Below are positions 36,021 through 44,312 of a stretch of DNA of 64,000 bases, in pieces (the stretch's first letter is position 1; each line of letters starts with the position of its first letter). The translations under genes were made by a program, and so were the position numbers. The stretch spans positions 1-64,000 of the forward strand of contig CAWJPL010000002.1 of assembly GCA_963844695.1 (NCBI GenBank). The letters run 5' to 3'. The notes beneath the pieces were generated by a model. The model saw only the letters and a list, made by a program, of their open reading frames with translations, did not search any database and was not told where the DNA came from. The DNA comes from RYN-230 sp963844695. Its GTDB lineage: Bacteria; Actinomycetota; Actinomycetes; Streptosporangiales; Streptosporangiaceae.

Positions 36021-37465
36021 CGGTTCCTACTCGGCCATGGATCGTCTTTCAGGGTCCGGTCCGGCGCGGGCTCCGGCGGGCCTGCGGACCAGCTCACCGG
36101 CAGCGCGGGGTGCATAGCGCCGGTGCTGAACGCCGGGGCGGGGAGGACCAGCTCGAACTCGCTGCCCGCGCCGGGGGTACTGCGCACCCGCACGTCGCCG
36201 CCGTGCGCGTGGGCCACCGCCCGGACCAGGGCCAGGCCCAGCCCGGTGCCCTTGGACCCGGTACCCGCGGCGGCTTCGCCGGATGGCGACCCGGTCCGGA
36301 AACGGTCGAAGATGTGCTCGAGTTCGCCGGGCGCGATCCCCTGGCCGGTATCCGCGACGATCATACGCACCGGCAGTTCCGGCCCGCTCACCAGCACCGA
36401 AAGCTGGATCGTGTCGCCGCGGCCGGTGTGCCGGACGGCGTTTTCCAGCAGCGCGTCCACCGCGAGGCCCAGCCGTTCGCGGTCCGCGCCGACGGTGACC
36501 GCGTCCAGCCGGCCGAGCAGCCACTGCCGGTCCGCGGTCGGCCGCCAGCGCCGGATCACGTCCATCGTGAACCGGTCCAGCGCGACCGGCTCCGGGCGGA
36601 GGAAGTCGGGGTCCTCGGAGGCGGCGATGACCAGCAGCCGCTCGCCGAGCCGCCGCAGCCGGGACAGCTCACCCACCACCACCTCGATATCCCGCCGCTC
36701 GGTCCGGTCGGTCAGTTCCCGCGCCAGCAGTTCGGCGTGGCCGAGGGCGATGGTGATGGGCGTGCGCAGCTGGTGCGAGGCGTCCTGCAGGAACCGGCGC
36801 TGGGTGGCCAGCAGCCGCGCGTTCTCGTCGCTGACCAGATCCCGTTCGTGGTCTGCGTCCAGCCGGCGCTGAGCGTGCCAGACCATCAGCCAGAACATCA
36901 TGGCCATCAGCGGGACCTCGTTGAGTTCGTCCACCGACTGGGCGCCCTCGTAGACGTCCCAGCTGATCGCGGCGAACGTGGTCGCCATGACCACGGCGAG
37001 GACCCACAGCGTCGGCCGGGTGGCCCAGACCCGGAACCCGTAGAGCAGCGTCAGGCTGATCCAGATGAAGTGGAACGGGATCGTCTCCCAGTGCGAGAAC
37101 ACCAGGATGAGGATCAGGTTCACCACGGAGAACAGGACCCACCCGACGTCGACCCAGGCGACCCGCCACGGCCAGCTGAAGGTGCCGCGGTCCCCGTCCC
37201 GGTCGCGGTCCCGGTCGCGGTCCCGGGCCGCCCGCGCGCTGGCGCGGCGGCTCGCGCTCCTGGTGAAGGCCAGCCCGGCCGGGAGCGAATGCCACAGCCC
37301 CGCCGCGAGCGGGGCCCGCGGCCGGGACCTGCCCGACCCGCCGGGGTACGGACCCGGTTCGGCCGGCCCGGCGTCCACCGGCCCTGGGGCCAGTGGCGCG
37401 GGGGCCAGTGGTGGTTGGGGCAGCGGCGTGGCGCCGCTACGCGGTGAGCTGATATCCCTCACCAC
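36017..37465 (-). CDS. Sensor histidine kinase
   Basis: A 482-residue membrane kinase. The N-terminal 95 residues are Pro-rich and then carry an Arg-Asp alternating run (RDRDRDRDRDGDRG). Four membrane spans follow at about residues 108-200. The H-box is LQDASHQLRTPITIALGHAE. The ATPase part has VDALLENAVRHT (N-box), VADTGQGIAPGE (G1) and GTGLGLALVRAVAHAHGG (G2). The start overlaps the end of the response regulator gene by 29 nt, so the exact N terminus is unsure. Partner of the regulator at 37437. Confidence 0.9.
   Translation of the reverse strand: MVRDISSPRSGATPLPQPPLAPAPLAPGPVDAGPAEPGPYPGGSGRSRPRAPLAAGLWHSLPAGLAFTRSASRRASARAARDRDRDRDRDGDRGTFSWPWRVAWVDVGWVLFSVVNLILILVFSHWETIPFHFIWISLTLLYGFRVWATRPTLWVLAVVMATTFAAISWDVYEGAQSVDELNEVPLMAMMFWLMVWHAQRRLDADHERDLVSDENARLLATQRRFLQDASHQLRTPITIALGHAELLARELTDRTERRDIEVVVGELSRLRRLGERLLVIAASEDPDFLRPEPVALDRFTMDVIRRWRPTADRQWLLGRLDAVTVGADRERLGLAVDALLENAVRHTGRGDTIQLSVLVSGPELPVRMIVADTGQGIAPGELEHIFDRFRTGSPSGEAAAGTGSKGTGLGLALVRAVAHAHGGDVRVRSTPGAGSEFELVLPAPAFSTGAMHPALPVSWSAGPPEPAPDRTLKDDPWPSRNR
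37187..37228. repeat. 12-bp tandem repeat inside the kinase gene
   Basis: Unit GGTCGCGGTCCC repeated about three times with edge variants. It codes for the alternating Arg-Asp segment just before the first membrane span. Confidence 0.65.
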
Positions 37466-38150
37466 GCACCGTCTTGATCAGGCCGAAGCCGAGTTTCGAG
37501 CGAAGGCGGCGGACGCAGACGTCGACCACGTTGGAACCGGGGTCGAAGTCGTATCCCCACACCGAGGCGAGCAGCTGCCCTTTGGGTACCGACTGCCCAG
37601 GGTGTTCCATCAGCTCGCGGAGCAGCAGGAACTCCAGGCGGGTGAGCGGTACCGGGCCGTGCCCGATGCTGGCTTCCAGCCGGCCGAAATCAAGCACGAG
37701 CTCTCCTGCCCTGAGGACCTCGTTCACCGGGTGGCCGTCGTCGCGGAGCCTGACCCGCACCCGGGCCAGCAATTCGGCCAGGGAGAACGGCTTGGTCAGG
37801 TAGTCCTGGGCGCCCAATTCCAGGCAATCCACCTTAGTGGTGACGTCAGCCAGGCAGGAGAGCACGAGGACGGCCTGGTCAGGCCGCTCGTGCCGGAGCC
37901 GGGCGAGGATCTCCCGCCCGTCCATGTCCGGCATGACCAGGTCCAGGATGACTAGGTCATAGTCGCCGGCGGTGGCCTGACTTAGACCTTCTTTACCTGA
38001 TCCGGCAAAATCGATTGCATAACCGGCGGCCGTGAGGGCGCGGGCGACGAACTCCCGGATCTGCGGCTCGTCGTCAACGACGAGGAGCCGGGCCGCCGTG
38101 GGGCACGCCCCCGGCCGGGGAGCCGTCTTCGCAGGTGGATTCCGTTGCAT
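37437..38150 (-). CDS. OmpR-family response regulator
   Basis: A 237-residue regulator. Receiver domain residues about 20-135 with acidic D26/D27/E28, phospho-acceptor D70 and K120, and a winged-helix DNA-binding domain to the end (TRLEFLLLRELMEHPG; VVDVCVRRLRSKLG; IKTVRGEGYQLTA). First gene of an overlapping unit: regulator, kinase, TlpA, unknown membrane protein, polysaccharide deacetylase. Its signal is unknown. Divergent from the oxidase operon, which it may control. Confidence 0.92.
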   Translation of the reverse strand: MQRNPPAKTAPRPGACPTAARLLVVDDEPQIREFVARALTAAGYAIDFAGSGKEGLSQATAGDYDLVILDLVMPDMDGREILARLRHERPDQAVLVLSCLADVTTKVDCLELGAQDYLTKPFSLAELLARVRVRLRDDGHPVNEVLRAGELVLDFGRLEASIGHGPVPLTRLEFLLLRELMEHPGQSVPKGQLLASVWGYDFDPGSNVVDVCVRRLRSKLGFGLIKTVRGEGYQLTA

Positions 38151-38562
38151 GGGCTATCTCTGGGCGACGCGTCAGCGCGGCGCGGTGGCGAGCCACCGCC
38201 TGGACGATCCCCTTCGCCGAGAATGTACCGCCCGGTGGGGCGCGGTCAACCCTGGGGGGTGTTAGCAAACCATTGCAGCACCCGTTCTGTGATCAGAGGT
38301 GTTGCGAGAGTCCTAAGCGGTAACAATAAGTCTCTAGATGGGAACTCAACGTAATCGGCACCCAGTTCTAGGCAGAAAACTACCCGGGCGAGATGCCCGG
38401 ATCATGACAATTTCGTCATTCAAGGCCAGCGCTGTTGCCGACGCGCCGCGAACGATCGCAAGATCGGGGCCAGACGAGACCTCCGGCCCGCAAATCATGG
38501 GAGACGTTGCGGTCGGCCCAGTCGTGTGCGCGAGGCGCCGCGAAGAAGCGAGGTGGTGACTG
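38151..38562. other. 412-nt region between the regulator unit and the oxidase operon
   Basis: No gene accepted. It holds a 6-bp GC hairpin at 38384-38400 (CCGGGC-GAGAT-GCCCGG) and the dyad ATGAC-AATTTC-GTCAT at 38404-38419. An AT-rich zone at 38300-38420 is the likely promoter area for the rightward oxidase genes. Confidence 0.5.
38404..38419 (+). promoter_or_regulatory. TGAC-n6-GTCA dyad upstream of the oxidase operon
   Basis: ATGACAATTTCGTCAT has 5-bp arms around a 6-nt centre, close to half-site patterns of Crp/Fnr or OmpR-class regulators. It lies 143 nt before the first oxidase gene. Binding protein not known. Confidence 0.4.
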
Positions 38563-39279
38563 GTGTCTCTGCCGGCCCGTATCGGGACCCTTCTGGTGGC
38601 GTTCGCCGCCGTGGTCGCCGGTGCGGTCTTCATCGTCGTCCACTACCTGGGCAGCAGCCTCGAAGTGGTGAACTACTCGCCCGAGGCGTCCGGGGGAGTC
38701 GTCAACGTGGTCATGCAAGAGGACCCGCAGAACACGGTGAGCTCGGAGCCGGACTGGGTCAGCTATTTCGTCCAGGACCCGAAGACCAAGGCCTGGGTGC
38801 ACACCACGCTGTTCCAGGTGCCGGCGAACACCCGGGTCAACATGACGATCCTCGGCTACGACGGCTGCACCCCGCTGCGCAACAACTTCTGGAGCAAGGT
38901 GCAGGGGACGATCGGCGGCGGGATGACCGTGCAGCAGTTCAAGACGGTCGGGCAGCCGCTGGGCCCGCCCCGGCGCTACTCGGTCCTCAACTCCTGGTCG
39001 AACTGCAGCGTCGGGCATACGTTCGCCATCCCCAGCCTGCACGTGTTCGTGCCGATGGCCTCGCCTAATACCGCGCTGTTCAACAGCAGCGCCTGCGGTA
39101 CGTCGCCCTGCACCTCGGGCCCGCACTCGCTGGTGAAGTTCAGCTTCATGACCCCGAAGACCACGGGCACGTTCCGCTGGCAGTGCTTCGTCCCGTGCGG
39201 CGGCGGGTTCCTCGACGGCAACGGCGGCCCGATGCAGACGCTCGGTTTCATGATGGGCAACATGGAGGTGTCAGCCTGA
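38563..39279 (+). CDS. Membrane-anchored cupredoxin-like protein at the head of the oxidase operon
   Basis: A 238-residue protein, GTG start with GAGGTGG upstream. N-terminal anchor at about residues 8-30 and an outside beta-rich domain. Candidate copper ligands are GHTFAIPSLHVFVP (His residues) and QCFVPCGGGFLDGNGGPM, where Cys-x3-Cys-Gly matches the Cu-A spacing of cox2 but the Cu-A His four residues later is replaced by Phe. A C-terminal Met cluster (GPM...GFMMGNM) could complete a site. The stop overlaps the cox2 start (TGATG). It may donate electrons to the oxidase or carry copper to it. Confidence 0.75.
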   Translation: MSLPARIGTLLVAFAAVVAGAVFIVVHYLGSSLEVVNYSPEASGGVVNVVMQEDPQNTVSSEPDWVSYFVQDPKTKAWVHTTLFQVPANTRVNMTILGYDGCTPLRNNFWSKVQGTIGGGMTVQQFKTVGQPLGPPRRYSVLNSWSNCSVGHTFAIPSLHVFVPMASPNTALFNSSACGTSPCTSGPHSLVKFSFMTPKTTGTFRWQCFVPCGGGFLDGNGGPMQTLGFMMGNMEVSA

Positions 39280-40239
39280 TGGCCGAGTCCCAGGCCCCTC
39301 CGGCCAGCGGTCGGGCAGACGGCAGGGAGGAGCCGAACCACGGGCTGCGGATCCTGCTGATCTGGATCGTGCTGGCTCTCATCGCTGACCTGCTCATCTG
39401 GTTCCTCTGGTACCCCCACCTGCCGCCGGGCAGGATGACGACCTCCGCTCAGCATCAGCAGTTCGACATCACCGTGCTGGGCCTGGCCGCCGCGCCGGTG
39501 ATGATCTTCGTGTGGACCTACTTCGGCTACACCCTGGTCAACTGGCGGCACCGGGACGGTGACGAGGATGACGGGCCGCCGCTCTTCGGGCACACCGGGA
39601 TCCAGGCCACCTGGATCGCCGCCACCGCGGTGATCGTGCTCGCCGCGTTCGTGTTCGGCACCGTGGAACTGATCGTCCCGGACGGCGCGGGGGCAGGCGA
39701 GGGCCCGATCGCCGGTCTGGAAGCCATCGGGCAGCAACGTGCTCCAGGTTCAGGTCATCGGCCAGCAGTGGCAGTTCACCTACCGCTACCCGCAGTTCGG
39801 CGGGATGGAGAGCACCCAGCTGCTGCTGCCGCTGAACCGGCCGGTCGCGTTCCACGTGACCTCGCTGGATGTGATCCACAGCTTCTGGGCCTACCAGCTC
39901 GGGGTGAAAGCCGACGCCAACCCGGGTGTGGACAACGTCGCGTACACGACCACCAGGCAACTCGGCGGGTTCACCGTCCGGTGCTCGGAGCTGTGCGGGA
40001 TCTGGCACGGCGCGATGTTCGACTCCGGCCAGGTGGTCACGCCCACGGCCTTCCTGGCCTGGGCCACCCGGACCCAGAGCACCGAACGCAGGCAGGGCGT
40101 GCTGGCCGCACTGCCGCCCTACGCGCTGAGCTACGACCCGACCGTCATCCCCCAACTCGGCGAGCAGGTCGTGAAGGTGGCCGGCATTACCGGGGCGAAC
40201 GGTTACTACTACCCGCCGTCAGACCCGGTGGCGCCATGA
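39279..40239 (+). CDS. ctaC: Cytochrome c oxidase subunit II (frameshift)
   Basis: Subunit II carries the binuclear Cu-A site. Two membrane spans lie at about residues 22-44 and 62-84, with a third hydrophobic stretch (IAATAVIVLAAFVFG). After a break near 39729 (removing one G from GGG restores GSNVLQVQVIGQQW) comes the cupredoxin domain with FTYRYPQ, VIHSFWAYQLGVK and RCSELCGIWHGAMF, which give the Cu-A ligands Cys, Cys, His, Met and the bridging Glu. No CXXCH heme site is fused, so it is aa3-like rather than caa3. The tail after Cu-A is about 55 residues long. Confidence 0.92.
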
Positions 40240-40297
40240 CCAGCGCTGTCCCCATTGGCCCGCAGCCCTCCATCGTTCCTGTGAATGAGGTGACCGG

Positions 40298-42278
40298 ATG
40301 TCCGTCGAGATAGAGCCGGAGAAGGCGCAGGAGCCCGCGGGATCCGGTCCGGTCGGCCCCCGCCTGGCCCGGCCCTGGTGGATGCGCCCGGCCATGCACA
40401 CCGGGATCATCGGCGCCATCATCGGCTACTTCCTCGGGCCACTGGCTGGGCAACTTCCTGTCCTACGAGTACGCGCGGAACGCGCTGTCGGACATGAACG
40501 ACTTCCCGCTCGTGCTGGGCTACGTGATCGCCGTGGTCGGCTGGCTGGCCGGGCTGGGCGTGTTCAACGACCTCGGCCGGCAGATCGTCGGCAAGCCGGT
40601 CCCGGTGGCGGAGGAAGAAGAGGAAGCCTTCGGCGGGGTAGCCCGGTACTTCCGGTACTCGCTGGACCACAAGGTGGTCGGCATCCAGTACCTGGTCGGG
40701 ATGATCATCTACTTCTGCACGGCCGGCCTGTTCGCCATGGCCATCCGGACCGAGCTGCTCTCGCCGACCTACCACATCATGAGTGCCTCCTCCTACCTCG
40801 TGGTGGTCGGCGAGCACGGCACGATGATGATGATGCTGATGTCGTCGGTCGTGCTCGGGCCGTTCGGCAACTTCCTGATGCCGCTGATGATCGGCTCCAA
40901 GCGGATGGCCTTCCCGCGGCTGGAGGCGCTGTCGTTCTGGCTTACCCCGGCGTCGTTCATCATCCTGCTCTCCAGCGTGCTGCTCGGCGGGTTCCCCACC
41001 GGCTGGACCGGGTACGCGCCGCTGAGCGTGCAGGCCACCGAGGGCATGGACTCCTACGCGGTGGCCTTCGGCCTGATGGGGATCTCGATCTGCCTGGCCG
41101 GGTTCAACATCATCGTGACCGTGATCAACTACCGGGCGCCCGGCATGCGGTGGAGCCGGCTGCCGATGTTCGTCTGGTCGATGGTCACCGTCTCGTTCCT
41201 GATGGTGCTGGCCACCCCGGTCCTGGTCGGCGGCCTGTACCTGCTGATCCTCGACCGCACCGCGCAGACCGCGAACTTCGTGAACACCCTCGGCGGGAGC
41301 AGCTACCTGTACGAGAACCTGTTCTGGTTCTTCGGCCACCCCGAGGTCTACATCCTGGCCCTGCCCGGGTTCGGCATCGTGTCGGAGATCATCCCGGTGT
41401 TCTGCCGCAAACCGCTCTTCGGCTACCGGGTGGCCGGGGCCGGCATGATCGGCGTCGCCCTGCTCAGCTTCTTCGTCTGGCAGCATCACCTGTTCGTGAG
41501 CGGCATCAACCCGGAGATGCGGCCGCTGTTCATGCTGACCACGGAGCTGATCTCGATCCCGACCGGGTTCATCTACCTGGTCGCGATGGGCACCTTCTGG
41601 AAGGCGAAAATACGGTTCACGGTGCCGATGTGCTTCGCGCTGGCGCTGTACTTCAACTTCCTGATCGGCGGCATCTCCGGCGTGTTCCTGTCCGACGTCC
41701 CGGCGGACACCACCGAGCACGGCAGCTTCTTCGTGATGGCGCACTTCCACTACACGATCATGGGCGGGATCATCTTCGCCTTCTTCGGGGCCTGCTACTA
41801 CTGGCTGCCGAAGATGATGGGCATCAGGCTGAACCAGAAGCTCGGCTACCTCCACTTCTGGACCATGTTCATCTTCTTCAACTCCACCTTCCTGCCGCTG
41901 TTCGCGGTGGGCATGCTGGGCCAGCCGCGCCGGGTGTTCGAGTACGCGCGGAACCTGCAGACGCTCAACGACTGGGTGTCGATCTCCTCGTTCCTGCTCG
42001 GCGGCTCCATCCTGATCTTCGTGATCAACTTCATCTGGTCCACGGTGGTCGTCCGGGAGCGGGAGGTGGGCAACCCGTGGAACTCCCGGGGCCTGGAGTG
42101 GCAGGTCGCCTCGCCGCCGCCGCCCGGCAACTTCGCGCACATCCCGGTGGTGCTCTCCGGCCCGTATGACTACGGCGTGCCGGGCGCGCCGCCCGTGGCC
42201 GACCTGGACCCGCCGGTGGGCGTGGTCAGCGCGGCGTACGCCAGTGCCGGGACGGCCAGCACCGGAGTGGAGGCATAG
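40298..42278 (+). CDS. ctaD: Cytochrome c oxidase subunit I (frameshift)
   Basis: Heme-copper oxidase catalytic subunit. All ligands are present: VGEHGTMM (low-spin heme His), WFFGHPEVYILALPGFG (Cu-B His, cross-linked Tyr, and Glu in HPEVY, marking an A1-type proton channel), WQHHLFVSG (Cu-B His pair) and MAHFHYTIMGG (heme a3 and heme a His). One extra G near 40436 separates the N-terminal span (AMHTGIIGAIIGYFLG) from HWLGNFLSYEYARNAL. That N-terminal span plus linker is an extension compared with the standard 12-helix core. The C terminus has a short Ala/Pro tail. Confidence 0.95.
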
Positions 42279-42280
42279 CC

Positions 42281-42947
42281 ATGGCCGAGCAGACCACCCA
42301 GCCGCCTGGCGAGCTGGACCGGGCGGCTGAGGAAGCCGGCTTCTACCACGAGGCGGCGCTCAACGCGGCCTGGACCGGCGCGCGGTTCGCGCTCGGCGCC
42401 CTCGGCCTTCCTGTACGGGTGTTTCGCGTTCGCGTACTTCTACCTCCGCTCGATCAACTCGGCAGGCCGGTGGAAGGGCTCCGGGTATCACGCCCCGCAG
42501 CTGGGCTACGGCGTGGCGATCCTGGCCCTGGTCCTGGTCAGCGCGGTCATCCAGTACGTGGGACTGCAGCGGATCAAGGCGGGGGCCAAGGGAGCCTGGC
42601 AGGCAGCGGCCCTGGTGGCGCTGCTGCTCGGGCTGGCCGCGGTGGCGTTGCAGATCGTCCAGCTGCTGACCCTGCCGTTCCCGCCCGGCAGTTCCGGTTT
42701 CTCCAGCGTGTTCATCGACACCTACCCGGCCCTGCTGGTCAGCTGGCTCGGGGCGATGATCTGGCTGGAGATCCTGATCATGCGCGTCCGCCCGCTCACG
42801 TCCATCTCGTTCCTGGAGCAGCCGCCCACCTACGCGGAGGCGTTCGCGGTGCAGCGGTTCCAGTCGTCGCTGAGCGCCTTCACGCTGATCTGGAACTTCA
42901 TGGCCGTGGTCACGCTGTTCTTCTTCCTGCTGTTCTACGTGCTCTGA
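42281..42947 (+). CDS. ctaE: Cytochrome c oxidase subunit III-like protein (frameshift)
   Basis: A membrane protein of about 221 residues located where subunit III is expected. The first frame covers residues 1-42 (FYHEAALNAAWTGARFALG), and the second gives FLYGCFAFAYFYLRSIN and four more helices, including SWLGAMIWLEILIM and LIWNFMAVVTLFFFLL. Dropping one G near 42404-42406 joins them. FAYFYLRS fits the subunit III pattern. It starts 2 nt after cox1. Subunit identity is partly by position. Confidence 0.82.
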
Positions 42948-42964
42948 GCGGAGCACTGCCCGTC

Positions 42965-43846
42965 ATGAACCTGGTTGTCTCGCACTGGTCGGCCAACATG
43001 GCGGTCATCGCCGTGGGCCTGGCCGTCGTGGCCGTGCACGTGGCCGGCCTGCTCGGCCTGCGCGGCGACGCGCGCCGGGGCGGGGCCGCGCTGCCCGGCG
43101 GCCTGGCCCGCGAGGCCATCGCCTTCTACTCCGGGCTGCTCCTCGCGGCCCTGGCCCTGCTCTCGCCGCTGGGCTACTGGTCGGGAAGGTTCATCTGGAT
43201 CCGGGTGCTCCAGGACATCCTGCTCGGGGTGTACGCCCCGCCGCTGATCGTGCTCGGCGCGCCGTGGCTGGTGCTGTGGCGCGGTCTCGGGCGTACCGCG
43301 CGGCCCCGGCCCGCCGCGGCGGCGGTGCCGCCCCGGCTGCGCTCCTGGCCGGTCGCGGTGACCGCCCTGTTCATCGTGGTGTGGTGCGGCTGGTACATCC
43401 CCGTGCTGTACGACGCCGGCGTGCATCACCCGGTGGTACTCGCGGCCCAGGCGGTCACCACCATGGCCGCGGGCGTGGCGCTCTGGCTGCAGATGATCGG
43501 CTCCCGGCCTATCAGCCCTCAGTTCGGGCCGCTGTACCGGGTGTTCCTGCTCACGGCCATCGTGCTGTGCGGCACCGTCCTGGGCATGGTGCTCAGTTTC
43601 GGGGCCAATGTCATTTACCCCACATATCTCGGGGTAGGGAGCCACCATCTGCTCAGCCTGGTTGACGACCAGCAGGCCGGCGGCTCCGAACTGTGGGTGC
43701 TGGTCCTGGTGCCGTACATAGTCGCCGGAATCGCGCTCCTGAACCAGTGGCTCAGCGACGAGGAGTCCGAAGCCCTCGGTCATGGCCTGGACCGGATTCT
43801 CCGGCCGTCGAAGTCCAGCTGGCCCACCCGGACCGGATGGAGATGA
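42965..43846 (+). CDS. ctaG: Cytochrome c oxidase assembly protein CtaG-like
   Basis: A 293-residue polytopic protein with about seven helices. Family marks are SHWSANMAVIAVG, LREAIAFYSG-like REAIAFYSGLLL, LGVYAPPLIVLGAPW, the internal VWCGWYIPVLYDAGVHHP and final LLNQWLSDEE. CtaG-type proteins of this kind help insert copper in actinobacterial and Bacillus caa3 oxidases. The frame is open far upstream, but the ATG at 42965 lies just after the subunit III stop. Ends overlapping the next small gene region. Confidence 0.85.
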   Translation: MNLVVSHWSANMAVIAVGLAVVAVHVAGLLGLRGDARRGGAALPGGLAREAIAFYSGLLLAALALLSPLGYWSGRFIWIRVLQDILLGVYAPPLIVLGAPWLVLWRGLGRTARPRPAAAAVPPRLRSWPVAVTALFIVVWCGWYIPVLYDAGVHHPVVLAAQAVTTMAAGVALWLQMIGSRPISPQFGPLYRVFLLTAIVLCGTVLGMVLSFGANVIYPTYLGVGSHHLLSLVDDQQAGGSELWVLVLVPYIVAGIALLNQWLSDEESEALGHGLDRILRPSKSSWPTRTGWR

Positions 43847-43874
43847 TCAGTTTGGCTCCCAGCAGGAGGCTAGA

Positions 43875-44312
43875 GTGCACAGCGTGATCCTTGCGATGTC
43901 GGTGACCTATTACCCACTAGGCGCGCAGGTCATGACCCTGATCCTGCCGCTGGGTTTCTTCATCGTGGTGATGGCGGCCCTGTACTTCGTCTTCACCAGG
44001 CCGCACACCGTGCCAGGACGCCGGCCCATCGCCGGGGCCCGGCCCGTCGCACCGGCCGACGCCGGCCACGCCGCGTCGCTGGCCGCCGCGACCGGACTGC
44101 CGACCGCGACGGCAGCGGGCGGCCCCGAGCCGCTCGCCGGGCGGGGCACCCCGCCCCCGGTCGGCGTGCGGACCGAGGAAGCCATCCAGAAGGCCGCCAA
44201 AGACGCTGCCCAGGAGGCGAAGGACGCGGCCGAGGCGGCGAGGGATAAAGTGACCGGCGGGTCTGACAAGGACCAGGACGCTGCAACCGAAGGCTCGGAG
44301 GACCAGGAGTGA
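43875..44312 (+). CDS. Small membrane protein of the oxidase operon with Ala/Lys/Glu-rich tail
   Basis: A 145-residue protein from a GTG with AGGAGG 5 nt upstream. One membrane helix (VMTLILPLGFFIVVMAALYFVF) is followed by an Ala/Pro linker and an alpha-helical, likely coiled-coil tail (EEAIQKAAKDAAQEAKDAAEA). It overlaps the ctaB start as GTGA, so it belongs to the oxidase operon. It might be an oxidase subunit IV-like or assembly partner. No family known to me. Confidence 0.75.
   Translation: MHSVILAMSVTYYPLGAQVMTLILPLGFFIVVMAALYFVFTRPHTVPGRRPIAGARPVAPADAGHAASLAAATGLPTATAAGGPEPLAGRGTPPPVGVRTEEAIQKAAKDAAQEAKDAAEAARDKVTGGSDKDQDAATEGSEDQE

Noticed and set aside
40419..42140. 573-codon minus-strand frame opposite cox1
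   Set aside because: Shadow frame rich in His/Gln/Arg; cox1 ligands are all on the plus strand.
42281..43846. One long ORF joining subunit III start and CtaG
   Set aside because: Only the first about 42 codons and the part from 42965 are sensible; the middle is out of frame with the subunit III helices, so two genes are called.
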